From positions 217,673 through 281,672 of the forward strand of contig NC_018249.1 of the NCBI RefSeq assembly GCF_000227135.1: a DNA stretch of 64,000 nt, in the 5' to 3' direction. The notes below the pieces were generated by a model that made no database searches, was not told the DNA's origin, and saw only the letters and a program-made list of their open reading frames with translations. The position numbers were made by a program, and so were the translations under genes. Each line of letters begins with the position of its first letter. The stretch's first letter is position 1. The stretch comes from Leishmania donovani. Taxonomy: Eukaryota; Euglenozoa; Kinetoplastea; Trypanosomatida; Trypanosomatidae. Shown piece by piece: positions 31,959-43,392 of this stretch.

Positions 31959-33806
31959 TTAGGCGCCAGGGATGTACACGCCACCGCTGTGGCGTTGCGA
32001 CGACCCTTCATAATCGCCGCACTCCTCGTCCTTGTATTCCTCATCGAGCTCTTCGTCATCCTGGAAGGCGTGCTCCTCTTCCAAGTCTTCCTTCTCGGTG
32101 TGCCGCTCAGCACGCTCCCTGCCCCGTGGCACAGGCGCTGCCAGAGCTTTCGGCCCTCCAGCGCTGTCTGCCACATTGCAGCTATCCCTGTTGTCACCGC
32201 GCTGATGGAACTCACGGCCTACCTGCAGCGGCGCAACGGCGAACGAAAGAATCTGCTCAAAGACCGACTTGGGCTTGCTTACGACGGCGTTGCCGCTCTC
32301 GGCCTCGTTGCCCGAAGCTAGCCGTAGGCTCTGCTCAGCAGCACCACCGCCGCCTGGCAACGCCGACGGCGGCATCTGCGGCACACCACCCCCGCTCTCT
32401 GCTGTGTAGCGACCCAGCAGCACACGCGTCGTCTCGTTGAAGTAGTGCAGGTCGTGATCCAGTGGATGAACGGCGGTTACCACGGAGCTGGTGACAGCGC
32501 CACCCCTCAGGTGCGGGCCAGCCCCAGACGAAGCCCCGGCACCCGTGGCTCCAGTGCCGGGTAAAACGCTCGAGGTGGCATGCGCTTGGGCAGAGCCACC
32601 CGCAACCCCAACGTTGCCGCCACTGACGCCTACGTTCACTGAATAGCCGTCGCTACGCTCCTCTTCATCGCTGGACCACATCTCCGGCCCTGCGGCGCCC
32701 GATTCACCGCTTACCGGGCTCGCAAGACCATCGCTGCCGCCGTTGCCAGCGCCCCTCGCCGGGATGACGGCCGCTTCGGCAGCAGCCACAGCCACCCGCC
32801 GGGCACGTTTGCGCTGCCGCGTCTCCGCGGCCTGCTGCCCGATCGGGTCGAACGTGGCGTCCATGCGAACGCAAGCAGCGGTCGACGGCGCCAAAATGGA
32901 GAAACGCGCGCCGTTGGCGCCGATCTTAGTTCTGCCTGGGGTGGCAGCGTCGAGGTTCAGCCAATCGCCGCCCCTGACAATGTTGCCCATGTCCACGTCA
33001 TCCACCTCGCCGGGTTGACGAGTGCCGTTGAGACGCAAGCCCTTTACCTTTCGCTTGTACCGCGTGCGGCGGCAGACGCACCACATGGCAAGGGCGATGA
33101 TAGCAGCGGGCACCACGAGGGCGATGAGACCGAGGAGAGCGAGGCGCATCGCAGGTGCGCGGCGCGTGCCGAAGTTGTCGGGAGGGGGTGCTGACGATGA
33201 GGGGGGCAGTTCTGTGCCCGCGTCGCCTTCACCGACCAAGACGACAACAATGTCGGCCGCTGAGGGCAATAACAGCGACCTCCTCAACGATGACACCGCG
33301 GACGACCCCCGCGGCAACGGCTCTACGGACGACGACGAGGAAGCCGGGGTCTCTGGAGCCCTTGCTGCTTTGCTGCCCCTCCCGTTAGCGCCTGGGCTGA
33401 CGCCGGAGCTCGAGGAAGACGGCACGGATGCAGAAGCGCTCTCCTCCAAGGCGAACACATCGCCGGCTTGCGAAAAAGTGACGATGTCGTCAACATCGCC
33501 GTCAGCCCGCGCGGCGGCCACCACAACAGCGGAGCCCGTATGGTGCGGTAGCGCTACAGGCTGCAGCAAGGGCACAGTGAGCGGTGGCGCGCGTAGGCCC
33601 TTCCCCCTCCCCAATACAGCGCCGTGTAAGGCAGAGACGCAAAGAGTGCCATGAACACCGTCGCCGCGGGGTGTCGTCACCACCGCCGTCATAAGTGAGA
33701 AACTGCACAGCAGGGCCACAAGCAACAGCGCCCGTTGAAGCATTCGCGCCGTGGAGACGCGAGGACTGCGGTTGCGCTGCAGCCCTTGATGAGGCACGGG
33801 ACACAT
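31959..33806 (-). CDS. Type I single-pass membrane protein with acidic cytoplasmic tail (615 aa)
   Basis: I do not recognise the family. A hydrophobic signal-peptide-like segment lies at about residues 22-44 (RALLLVALLCSFSLM). A Ser/Ala/Pro-rich, low-complexity ectodomain covers about 45-218. One transmembrane helix lies at about 222-245, followed at once by Cys and a cluster of basic residues (RRTRYKRKVK), which fits a stop-transfer and a cytoplasmic C-terminus. The tail of about 370 residues is Gly/Ser/Ala-rich and ends in a strongly acidic Glu/Asp cluster. The longer frame to 34220 starts upstream without support. I chose the ATG at 33804-33806; the ATG at 33741-33743 (codon 22) puts the signal peptide directly at the N-terminus and is an equally plausible start. 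A SIDER2-like element lies in its 3' flank. Confidence 0.7.
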   Translation of the reverse strand: MCPVPHQGLQRNRSPRVSTARMLQRALLLVALLCSFSLMTAVVTTPRGDGVHGTLCVSALHGAVLGRGKGLRAPPLTVPLLQPVALPHHTGSAVVVAAARADGDVDDIVTFSQAGDVFALEESASASVPSSSSSGVSPGANGRGSKAARAPETPASSSSSVEPLPRGSSAVSSLRRSLLLPSAADIVVVLVGEGDAGTELPPSSSAPPPDNFGTRRAPAMRLALLGLIALVVPAAIIALAMWCVCRRTRYKRKVKGLRLNGTRQPGEVDDVDMGNIVRGGDWLNLDAATPGRTKIGANGARFSILAPSTAACVRMDATFDPIGQQAAETRQRKRARRVAVAAAEAAVIPARGAGNGGSDGLASPVSGESGAAGPEMWSSDEEERSDGYSVNVGVSGGNVGVAGGSAQAHATSSVLPGTGATGAGASSGAGPHLRGGAVTSSVVTAVHPLDHDLHYFNETTRVLLGRYTAESGGGVPQMPPSALPGGGGAAEQSLRLASGNEAESGNAVVSKPKSVFEQILSFAVAPLQVGREFHQRGDNRDSCNVADSAGGPKALAAPVPRGRERAERHTEKEDLEEEHAFQDDEELDEEYKDEECGDYEGSSQRHSGGVYIPGA

Positions 33807-35593
33807 GGTTATGCTTATGTGGGCGTACCTATCATTGCTCGTGCGTAAGGGCTCGCAGCAAGATTGCCGCCGCACTAAAGAGGGAAACAGCCGGGAAGAA
33901 ACGTCTGTGGGCGTGTGCCGGGACAGCGGCACAGACACCACAGGCAGAAGGGGTGAAGGCAGCGCACGCGGGAAAGAAAAAGAGGCGCAACCCCTCTTCC
34001 AGTGCCGATGATGCGCGGCGCCAGCAGAGAAGAGAGACGGTGGTGTACGAAGCACACAGCGCACTCCCCCTCCCCCTCTCACTCTCCCAGCATCACCACG
34101 CAAACGTGCGCGCACACTCAAATGACGCCCTCGTGTGTTTTCCTCTGTTTGCGGTTGCTGAAGGCGCACCGCACGCGTCCTCGATGCGCTCGGCCAATGA
34201 GCTGCGGATGCGCTTTGCACGCATTACTCCGCGGGCGGCTTCGACTTCTCCCCGCGTATCCGCGCGTGTATGCGAGTTGCCGGATGCCGAAGCCTATCGC
34301 TGCAGTGTGTGTGTGTGTGGGGGGGGGGATAGAGGGAAGGGTAAGCGGTGTATCAAGCAGTGGGACGGCCTACTGGCGCCCGCCGTGTACAGGCGCTGCG
34401 GTCAGCCTTTGATAGCGGTGCTGGCGTATGCGCACACGGAGACAGACAAGCAGCACCAAATGCAGAGCACAGCGAAATCGAGGGGGCGGCGAGTGGGATG
34501 GGGGGTGTTGGCGTCGTGTGCCGGAGGAGGTCAAACGGTGCCCAGTGGAAATAGAGCATAGGAGGAGGGGTGGGACGGTGCGGCGAGAAAGAGGGGCCAA
34601 AGAAATCGAACGACAAAGAGAGATGAGGCGATGCATGGAGGGATGAGGAGGTCATCATGGCGCCATCCCCTGCGTTGCCCTTCACATCGTCTCCCCTCCC
34701 CCTATCGTCCCTGCCGTGCCACGGTCGTCAGGAGCAGTCGCCGCCGCACAGAGGCTCCGCACATCGAGCACGAGGAGCGGCACGAGAGGGGTGCCGAAGG
34801 GGGAAGGGGTCTTGCGGAAAAGACGGAGACGGAGGGAAGGGCGAGCATACGTCGGGGAGCGGGGGGAGGCACATAAAGCGCGCGAAGTGCCACGCTCGGC
34901 GTCTCTCTTGTGCCACGGAGACGGAAAGAGCAGCGCACGCCGGTGACGAGCAGGGGGAGCCTGCGAGGCACACTGGCGCGTGTATCTGTGTGAGTGTACG
35001 GCGTTGCACTCCGCTCCAGCCCCCCGCCGCAATGCAGCGCTCACGCATGTCAGCAGTCTCAGTCCTCCTCCGCATTTTCTGCGCGGTTTGCGCACTTTGC
35101 ACTTTTCGTTTTTTCCCTCTGCGCCTCGTGCCATTTTCCTCGCCACCTCTTCAGGCGCGTATTCGAATACCGCACCAGCGCCGGAGGCTGGCGCCGGAAC
35201 GCCAAAGCGCATTTTGCCGTTTACGTGCCCGCCCACCACGAACAAGTCAACGCACACACGCATGCGCAGCCACAGCCCATCCGCATCTGCTGCACGCCAC
35301 GGCTATGCCAAGCAGCAGGGCCGGCCAGCACCGCCTGGCGCCGCTCAGCCCACCGCAATGCCGCTGCGTACAGCGCAGGCTAGGCCCCGGGACCACGCTC
35401 AGCACCACCGCAGCGCAGCAAAGGCAGAAAGGCAGTAGGTGGATGCGCGCATTCGTTGAATCGTCGGCATGATCCGCAGTGAGCTGGTCCAAGCGTCATC
35501 ATGACCGTTGGTGTCACCGGCACAGCGCCAGCCCACACCTGTCCGCTGGCACCAAGAGTCCACAGCCGTGCTCATGGGCAGGCTGCAGGCTAC

Positions 35594-35692
35594 NNNNNNN
35601 NNNNNNNNNNNNNNNNNNNNNNNNNNNNNNNNNNNNNNNNNNNNNNNNNNNNNNNNNNNNNNNNNNNNNNNNNNNNNNNNNNNNNNNNNNNN
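35594..35692. other. Assembly gap (99 N)
   Basis: A run of 99 N, the same length as five other gaps in the window, so probably a fixed-size placeholder. It abuts a repeat copy on its right side. Confidence 0.95.
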
Positions 35693-36028
35693 AGCCTTGT
35701 TCTCCGCGTGTGGGGCAGCGGCCGCCAAGTGCCTCTTGCCGCTGTGCCCGTCAGTGTATTAGTAGCATGGCGCACCGCCGCCGCTCCTGGCCCCATGTCT
35801 GCCTGTGCCGCACCATCCGCCCACAGCCCGCCAGCCACTGATGCGTTGAAGCGCACGCGACCGCCGCGCATGAGGAGGGGGGAGGGTGTGAGTGCGGTGC
35901 TCCGAAGGGGGCCGATGCCTGCATGCCCGAGTTGATGCTGGCGAAGCGCTGTAACGGCACCGTCATCCGGCGGGCGCAGCCCTCCGGCGCCAAATACGCA
36001 AGGTGGCCTCCTCACGTGAGCGGTGGGA
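35693..36028 (-). mobile_element. Unclassified repeat family, copy 1 (partial)
   Basis: Nearly identical over its length to 46117-46451 and, in part, to 46964-47191. It starts at the edge of a gap, so the left boundary is unknown. A weaker match to the other end of the family is visible at 35236-35290 (CCACGAACAAGTCA), suggesting the full copy may extend across the gap. Coding-like sequence reads on the minus strand with interruptions. Confidence 0.65.
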
Positions 36029-36540
36029 GTTGCAGCGGACTGCGATGTCGCGCACCAAAGAGCGTACACTTCGTTTCGCAGGCACTCCGTTCCACGAAGT
36101 GCTCCCCTGTCCAGTGCTGCATCTTCCATAGGACGGATCAGAGAGCGGCTTTTCGGACGCCTCTGTCGGTGGAGGATGTGAGGAGTGTGGCGCCATTGGC
36201 GCAAAAGGCGCTGTGTAGTTCGGGTATTGTGGCGCGGTCCACACTCAGCGAATCCACCGTCATGGCGGAGAAAAGGGAGCCTCCGGGGGAAAGAAAATCG
36301 TTGGAAGGGGAAAACGAATCGAGGAAACAAAGGAAGTCGTCTCGTGCGGCGGGATGGAGAGAAAGGAGGGGGAGGCTGAGCGGAAGAGAGCGGGGAGGGG
36401 AGAGAATGGGTGCTCGGGGCGCCACATCAGCGCACACGTACACGCACGCGCGCACGGACAAAAAGGACGATGGAAAACAAAAAAAGCGAAGGAGTAGCAA
36501 GTGTATCTCTCTATGAGTGCGTCGATGCGTAGGCGTGCAC

Positions 36541-36577
36541 ATATATCTCTATATCTATATAGAGATATAGATATATA
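36541..36577. repeat. TATATC/GATATA hairpin-forming repeat
   Basis: An AT-rich tract in which CTCTATA and TATAGAG arms flank a four-base loop. It lies in intergenic DNA and no role is assigned. Confidence 0.6.
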
Positions 36578-36751
36578 CGTGGTGTGTGTGCGATCCGTTC
36601 GTGATGCGCGCCATGGTAAAGACGGGGTTTGAGCTCGTGTGTGAGTGTGTAGGCGGGAGTGGAGGGGGCGAGGGTCTACCTGTGAGAGGAAAGAGAGAGA
36701 GTGACACACAAAGAGGAGGAGGGCAAGTAACCAAACAAAAGAGGGGCTATT

Positions 36752-36769
36752 TATATTATATATAATATA
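36752..36769. repeat. Perfect 18-bp AT palindrome
   Basis: The 18 bases TATATTATATATAATATA equal their own reverse complement. They sit in a short AT-only island inside otherwise purine-rich intergenic DNA. Confidence 0.8.
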
Positions 36770-37695
36770 ATATATGTATGCCAGCATCACTCAGTCGGAA
36801 AGGGTTGGGGTAGAAGGCAGAAAAGGAAAAGCGAGGAAGAGAAGAGGTGTAACGAGAAGACCAAATAAGGGAAGGAGAGAAACGAGGAAAGAAACACGCG
36901 CGAAGGAAAAAAAAGTGAAACGCGAGCACAAGCCCGAAAAAGAAAGAGGAGAACAAAAAACAGAGGGAAAAAAGCGGGAACGAGGGGAGCGAGCGAGGGT
37001 GTGGGTGTGTGAGAGAGAGTGCGGGAGAAGCAGACACGAAAAAAAGGGAAAGGAACATCAAAAAAAATGCGCAAACGAAGCAAGACGGAGGACGTGGAGG
37101 GGAACGCGGGGGTGCGGCAGCGGAGGGCGTATGCGATACACGAGAACTCTATACCGGCACCGACGACCACGCACGCCCAGCGCTGAGGCCGCAGAACGCA
37201 AGAAAAAAAAAGAGGTCCTCTCTGCCCGCATTGCGTAGGGGAGTGAGAGGTGTGAGACTACAAGGAGGGGCTCGGGCACATGTTTGCTCGTTCTAATGCG
37301 TGGCGCGTCAGAGTCCTTGCGTGACAGCCGCTGCTGTCGCCCGCTGTCCGTGGGAGTGGCGCTGAAGGCGTTGATCTTCGCTCCTCTCCTCCTTTGTGTT
37401 CTTGACGTGCGCGCAGTGTCCTTCCCTCTACCCACCTCCTTTTTTTCTTCTGCTTCTCACCTCCTCGATCGCCTCTCCTTCTTCCTGAACAAGCGAAAGC
37501 AAAACAGAGAGAGAGAGAGTGAGGGTGTCGTTTTGGTTATGTGCAGGAAACAACAAAAAGAAAACGAGAGGAAAAGGCAAGGAGCCAGGCAACGAGGGGT
37601 AACAAGTACGTGTGTGGAAGGGCCGTCAGCTACTCATTTATCGCCCCCCCCCCACCTCCCCCCCCCCTTTCTTCGGGAAGCGGAGCTTTGTAACG

Positions 37696-39465
37696 TCACG
37701 CCGCGCGCGCGATCGGGAGCGCGTAGAAACCGGTCGGGTGGTACCTGAGGCTGTGGCACTTGCCGGCGCACCCGTATGGAGCTTCTGTCTTGGGCCATGA
37801 GGCCAGGTACGGGTTGTGATGCCAGCGTGTGGGGTTCGACGAGGCCTGCATCTGCGTCACGGACCGCGAAAAGCTGTTGTGGCTTGACGACATCCCCATC
37901 GACCCCTCCGCCGGCGGCGAGTTTGTCTTCTCCGAACTGTTCGATGTGCCAAGCGCAGCTCCATACGTCAGTGTCGATGTGGAGCTGGCCGCGGGGAGGC
38001 TGAGGGACACGCGAAAACGGTTGCCTTTCGTTGCCGAAAGGCCATATGGAGCTGCCGAGGGCGAGGAGTTATTCTGTTGGCCGCTTCCGGGGAAGCTGCC
38101 GGTGCTCGCGTTCATCATGTGGGGCATAGCCCCACTCTCAATCTGTTGTGGCCGGTGCGGCAGCGGCGTCGTCCCAACGGCGCCGATACGGTAGCCACTG
38201 AAGCTCTTTGACAAGTAGGGCACCGCAGAGGCGGTGCCAGCGCCCTCGATGCCGTTGCTGGCGTCCTCGCGCTGCGGCACCAGCAGCCGGCCACTCTCCG
38301 AGGCACCAGCGCTGCCCATCAGGTACGGCCTCGACGAGCCCCGAGCACTGCCGGTGCTCCCGTCCGCTGGCACCATCATGGACGGATCCTGGTGGTACGG
38401 CATGCTTTGCGACGGCTGCAGGGAGGAGGCCGACCCGACCTTCACCATAGTCGCAACTCCAGCGGGGTCCGCCGCCAAAGCGCCGCCGCTGCCGAGGGGC
38501 TGCTGCTGCTGGAGGCTGATGGAAGTGAAGACAGATTGGCGAACGGGGGCGCCCGGTGTGTTCGAAGCGCCTGAGCCGCCGTGGTAGTAGGAACTCTTCA
38601 ACCGGCGATCGCAAGGCGTGGAAGAGGGCTCCGTGCCGTTCGTGAGACCCGCGCTGGTGGTGCTCGCCTCAAAGGACCCGGGAGCGGCGCAGTCGGCGTT
38701 GCCGTTGACGCCGCCCGTGGCCGGAGATGCCGTGAGCTGCGGGTCAGCCGTCGTGAGGTCCTTGCAAAGGTGCAGGAACTTGCACTCCTCGGCGTACCGG
38801 CACCGTCCCATCGCGTGCAGGCGGCACACTGTCGCCGCCGACGCGTCCGCAACAATCTTCTCTTCAGGGAACCCTGTGGTCTGGTTCAGAAGGCTGATGC
38901 GCGCCGCGGACGGGGCAAGCACGATGCGCTGCTCCTCCAGTAGGCGACGCAGTCCGACCGTGTAGCTCACGCGGTCAAGCGGCGCGTAGCTCCCCTCAAA
39001 GAAGGAGCAGCCCGGAACGTAGAGCACAACATCGTTTGCGCCTACGGTCGACTCGGCAGCAGCAGCCGCATCCGCGCTGTTTTGCTCGCTGTTCCCATGG
39101 TGGTGAGAGTGAGAGTGGCCCAGCGAGACGGACTCGCGCAGCAGGGCATTCTCTAAGACGCCGATGTGGTCCTTATCTCCGTGAGTGGGGCAGCAGCAGG
39201 GCAAGCTATCCACCTGAGAGCGAAGTCGCTGCACTGCCTCCCAGTCGGCGTGCAGCTGGTAGCATCCCTGGCCTTTGCGGCACCGACCAGAAAGAAAGAG
39301 CTGGCAGAGTGAGGGAAGCGTGCCACGCTGTTGGGCGCGGGTTTCGAAGATGTACTGCGTCGGGATGAGGAGCTTGCGCGTCACCGGGTCCACCACCGTC
39401 ATGCAGAGCTCGCCATCAGCGTTGTAGGAAATGTGGCGACCCTTGGCGGGGGCTGTTCGTGGCAT
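37696..39465 (-). CDS. Tandem CCCH zinc-finger protein, ZC3H20/21-like (589 aa)
   Basis: A probable mRNA-binding regulator. Two canonical fingers are visible: CX7CX5CX3H at C54, C62, C68, H72 and again at C214, C222, C228, H232. Between them is a conserved block with a CCC-x-x-H motif (90-95) and a stretch RVSYTVGLRRLLEEQ. The same layout, including the VVDP-x-x-RKL segment before finger 1, recurs in the protein at 49742-53206, so the two are paralogues. The C-terminal 350 residues are Ser/Gly/Asn-rich and disordered. In T. brucei, ZC3H20 and ZC3H21 of this architecture control insect-stage mRNAs; equating this gene with either is inference from layout and locus. The frame begins at 39654, but a splice acceptor at 39514 lies inside that extension, so the ATG at 39463-39465 is the start. 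Confidence 0.85.
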   Translation of the reverse strand: MPRTAPAKGRHISYNADGELCMTVVDPVTRKLLIPTQYIFETRAQQRGTLPSLCQLFLSGRCRKGQGCYQLHADWEAVQRLRSQVDSLPCCCPTHGDKDHIGVLENALLRESVSLGHSHSHHHGNSEQNSADAAAAAESTVGANDVVLYVPGCSFFEGSYAPLDRVSYTVGLRRLLEEQRIVLAPSAARISLLNQTTGFPEEKIVADASAATVCRLHAMGRCRYAEECKFLHLCKDLTTADPQLTASPATGGVNGNADCAAPGSFEASTTSAGLTNGTEPSSTPCDRRLKSSYYHGGSGASNTPGAPVRQSVFTSISLQQQQPLGSGGALAADPAGVATMVKVGSASSLQPSQSMPYHQDPSMMVPADGSTGSARGSSRPYLMGSAGASESGRLLVPQREDASNGIEGAGTASAVPYLSKSFSGYRIGAVGTTPLPHRPQQIESGAMPHMMNASTGSFPGSGQQNNSSPSAAPYGLSATKGNRFRVSLSLPAASSTSTLTYGAALGTSNSSEKTNSPPAEGSMGMSSSHNSFSRSVTQMQASSNPTRWHHNPYLASWPKTEAPYGCAGKCHSLRYHPTGFYALPIARAA

Positions 39466-39513
39466 TGCTGAGTTGCGGCGGGGAAGCACGGACGACTGCG
39501 AGTGTTGGCAGAT

Positions 39514-39515
39514 CT
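39514..39515 (-). promoter_or_regulatory. Predicted spliced-leader acceptor AG for the shorter ZC3H gene
   Basis: On the minus strand, TTCTGTCTTTTCTCCCCCTT followed by CATACAG ends here. It gives a leader of about 48 bases and excludes the upstream in-frame ATG at 39654. Confidence 0.5.
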
Positions 39516-42500
39516 GTATGAAGGGGGAGAAAAGACAGAAGGGTGTTTTGCGCAGGTCACATAAAAACTGACGCTCAGTCCAGTAATGTGTTGAGTGGCG
39601 ACCGCGTGGAGGGTGTTCGGTGAGGTGTGGGATGGGGAAGAGCCTGGTGCTCAAGTCGTGCGGGTGTTGTGAAGGATGCTACTGTTTCTTCTCTGCTTTT
39701 GCGTTTGTGCACCACCACCACCACCGGAGCGTTCTGGAGCCACGATGAAAGAGAGAGGAATGAGGAAAACGGCAAAGGAAGTTAACAATAAAACTGAAAC
39801 CAAGCAAGTGCTAAGCGAGCGCACGGAAAGGGTCTGCGAGCGGGGGGTGGAGGGGCTGTACGGATTTTCCGTAGGTGCAGGCTGTGAACTTGGGGGGAGA
39901 GTGGGGAGCACAGAGAGACAGAAAAGTCTAGAGAAACAGCTCAAACACAAATGTGAAGAAGGGAGAAGAGGCGCGACGGCGTGACGATGCCGATTCCGTT
40001 TACTCTCCGTAGTTTTGTGACGTTCAGTAATACGGGAAAGGAGGCAGTTGGACGTTGTGTGTGAGGGGAGGGAGGGTTAGAACGGAAAGTGGAATGGAGT
40101 GTGTGTATGAGACAAGAAGTCGTGAAATAAAAGTGAGAGCGAGCCGCGGAGGACCACAGACAACAAATCATGCAAAGCAGAGAACAACCCTTGGTGTTTT
40201 CTTTTCGTTGGGGGAGGGAAGGATGGGCGCTCTTTGTGTGTTTTCCTCTGGCTCTTTGGTTTGGTTTGTATTTTTTTTTGTGTGTGCTTTTTTGATAACC
40301 CTGATGTTTTTGGTATGCGTGCGCGTGTGCGGTGGATACGGAGAGGCTGTGCGTAACCGCGTGTGTAGTGTGATTTGAGGAAAAGAAAGGAAGGTGGGAA
40401 CGAAGGAAGAAAAAGAAAAGGGGGCGGTGGTAGGTGACGCAGAGCTACTGGAAGAACAGCAGAGAGAGGGGGGGGAGGAGGCGGCAAAGTGACGAGTCGA
40501 CCACTCCAATACGGAGGACGAAGGTGAACAGAAGGTGGTGAAGAGGGCAACGTACGCGACCCGAGCGCACCCGTGTGCGCACACATACATGTATTCCGTG
40601 TACTCTGTGCAACCCTCGTATCCAGGAGGTATCCTACCCAACCCCAGCCCACCTCTTATCGCTGTGGGGGGTACGAACACACGTTTCCTTCTGTGTGCCG
40701 CCATTGCGCTGGTGTTGTCGCGCCTGTGCGTGTGTGTGTGTGTGCTTCTTTTCTTCTTGCACTTATTCGCCTACCTCAATGCGGTTGCTATCACGACACC
40801 ATCAAGGGAAAAAATAACCCTAACGAGAAAGTAAGCGGTAGTGCCTCACGCATACGTACACACATACAGAGAGAGACACACACAGGCAGGAAGATGAACA
40901 GACATGACTGCATGCCCGGCGCGCAGACATAGAAATACACATCCGTTACAGGTGGTACGAAGAGAAGAGGAAGTAAGGTAAAGTCCGAAGAAGAACGCAC
41001 ACACAAAACTCACTTGCATGCCTGAATATGCGCATCGGTCACAACAGACAGCAGGAGCACACAGAAAAGAAAAAAGGGTGAAACAAAAAAAAGCAAGTAC
41101 AAAGAAACAAACGCCACAAGAAGTGAATACAGCAAGGCAGGTGTGCGGTGTGCGTGCGTGCGTGCAGATGAGCTCGAAGGAGCGCAAAGGGAATCGCTAC
41201 ATGTTCACAGTACGCACACACACAGCACACCTGCCTCGCTGTATTCGCCTCTTGCCGTTCTTCGCGATCGATCCGTGGACCATGAACATACGTGCCTGGC
41301 ACACATACATACACCATAAATACACAGAGAGAGGGAAAAAAAAGAAAAAAGAACGCAGCGCACACAAGAGGTATGCGTACACCAGCAGTCCAATTGAGGG
41401 GGGCCATACACACAAGCCTATGCGCACACGTATACAAGTGCTTTTCTTCGGCTCGCCGCCACACAACTGAGAGCACAAGGAAACCGCATGGCATGGACGC
41501 CACGAGTACAACTGCAGCGCGCGCGAATGGCAAGAACGAAAAAAAAAAACGGCGACGGAAGTACGAGGAGACGACGAAAAGAGGATGCAGAGCAATCCTC
41601 TTGTCGATGGAGGCGGAGATAGTGGAAGAGAGGGAGAGAATCTCCGCGAGCCGCAAAGAAAGTCTGCACGTCTTTAGAGGAAGAAGGGCGGGTTTGGTGG
41701 GAAAGATGCCCCACCCCATCCCTAGTAGACAAGCGAACGGGAGAACATGAACAGCAATACACACGAGCAACGAAAAAAAAGGGTGCAAAAACAAAAAGGG
41801 GAGAAGGCGAAAGAAGCATTCCCGACTTCGGAATTGCACCATGTCCACATACAAGCGTGTCGGTTCCTCTTGTTTGTTCGCCTCCCCCCCCCTCTCCACC
41901 ACCACCCTACCTGCGCCGCCCTCAGGTGTAAGAGGAAGGCAAGCGAAGGACAGGGAGGTGTAAGTCCACCACCACCCCCACCTTTGATTTTTATCACCTC
42001 AGGGTCCTCCCCTCCCCATCTCGAGGATCATGAAAACCAGCAGGAGATACGCGCAAGCAAGAGAGGCAAATGTTTCTTTACTACACAGGAAAATGAGAAC
42101 GACCACACAGAAAAAGGGGGAAAGAGCGTGCATCGAGCATCAAGACGGCTACATTAAGAACGTCACAACAAAGAATAAAACAAATCGGCGAAAAGGGGGT
42201 GGAGGGGCAGAGAATAGGAAGAGATACTGCAACAAACACAAACTAAAAAACGAAGGCGCAAAGAAAGGTTGCGGCGACACACAAGAAGTGGGGCATAAAA
42301 ACAGCGCACGGGCAACAAGAAGGGACACAAAAAGGGAAGAGGGAAGATGGACACAAGCCGACGCATACACACACACAGAGTGACACAGACGCACATGCGT
42401 GATGAGCAGCGTCTGCATACACACGCATACCAGCTCACCTAGGCATAGAGAGACATGGGCAGCCGTGGTTCGTTGTTTCCCCTTGCGGAACAAGGGAAGC

Positions 42501-42696
42501 AGGGAACGCTTTCACACGCCATTGCTACCCCTTCTCTTCGTCTGACCTCACTCACCCGAATGGTCGTCCGTTCCCTGTCCTGATCAACGCCTCCAGTCCG
42601 CCACGCAACATGAACTCAGACACCACTCCACCCGGCCTGTCACAGGCCTCATCGCGTGGCGCCAAGCAGCCGTAAGCACGCGTTGCAGCAGTGCCC

Positions 42697-42739
42697 NNNN
42701 NNNNNNNNNNNNNNNNNNNNNNNNNNNNNNNNNNNNNNN
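42697..42739. other. Assembly gap (43 N)
   Basis: A run of 43 N ends directly at a poly-C run inside a SIDER-like unit. By comparison with the copy at 43140-43214 it replaces the stretch leading into the poly-C tract. Confidence 0.95.
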
Positions 42740-43183
42740 CCCCCCCCCCCCCCCCGCCCGCCTCGCCGGTGGCCACCTGGTGCGTCCCTCGGGGTGGCGC
42801 AGGCTCCCCACCAGCAGGCAGTGGAGGGTCGGGTGGGATACACGCTCGAGTCACGCGGACACTCTGCCCCATCACATACATGATGGAAACGCGTTCACCG
42901 TCGCAGGTAGCGCCGACGCAACGCCACCCAGGACCGGACCGCCCACATCAGCGGCGATAGATCGCTCTGGCTTCTCCACGTCGTCGGCGCCTGGCCCTGT
43001 CACCACCGGAAGTGGCTCCCCTGTCCTGATCAACGCCTCCAGTCCGCCACGCAACATGAACTCAGACACCACTCCACCCGGCCTGTCACAGGCCTCATCG
43101 CGTGGCGCCAAGCAGCCGTAAGCACGCGTTGCAGCAGTGCCCCTCATCCATCCGAGTACGGCCTCCGCCTCCAACTCTACCCG

Positions 43184-43214
<31 letters not shown>

Positions 43215-43293
43215 TGGTGCGTCCCTCGGGGTGGCGCAGGCTCCCCACCAGCAGGCAGTGGAGGGTCGGGTGGGATACACGCTCGAGTCACGC

Positions 43294-43392
43294 NNNNNNN
43301 NNNNNNNNNNNNNNNNNNNNNNNNNNNNNNNNNNNNNNNNNNNNNNNNNNNNNNNNNNNNNNNNNNNNNNNNNNNNNNNNNNNNNNNNNNNN
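43294..43392. other. Assembly gap (99 N)
   Basis: A fixed-length gap between two identical 77-base segments, so the sequence on the two sides may overlap in reality. Confidence 0.95.

Larger units (their letters stand above)
33807..37695. other. Intergenic region (3.9 kb) with repeat copy and assembly gap
   Basis: This lies downstream of the shorter ZC3H gene and upstream of the membrane-protein gene. It contains a copy of the unclassified repeat (35693-36028), a 99-N gap, an AT palindrome near 36752 and strongly purine-rich plus-strand DNA at 36.2-37.2 kb. The stretch 36029-36265 is GC-rich and coding-like on the minus strand in broken frames and may be a further part of the repeat. Confidence 0.5.

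Noticed and set aside
34657..35472. 271-codon plus-strand frame
   Set aside because: It would be the only plus-strand gene in a minus-strand cluster, has Arg/His/Pro-biased composition without domains and overlaps the edge of a repeat.
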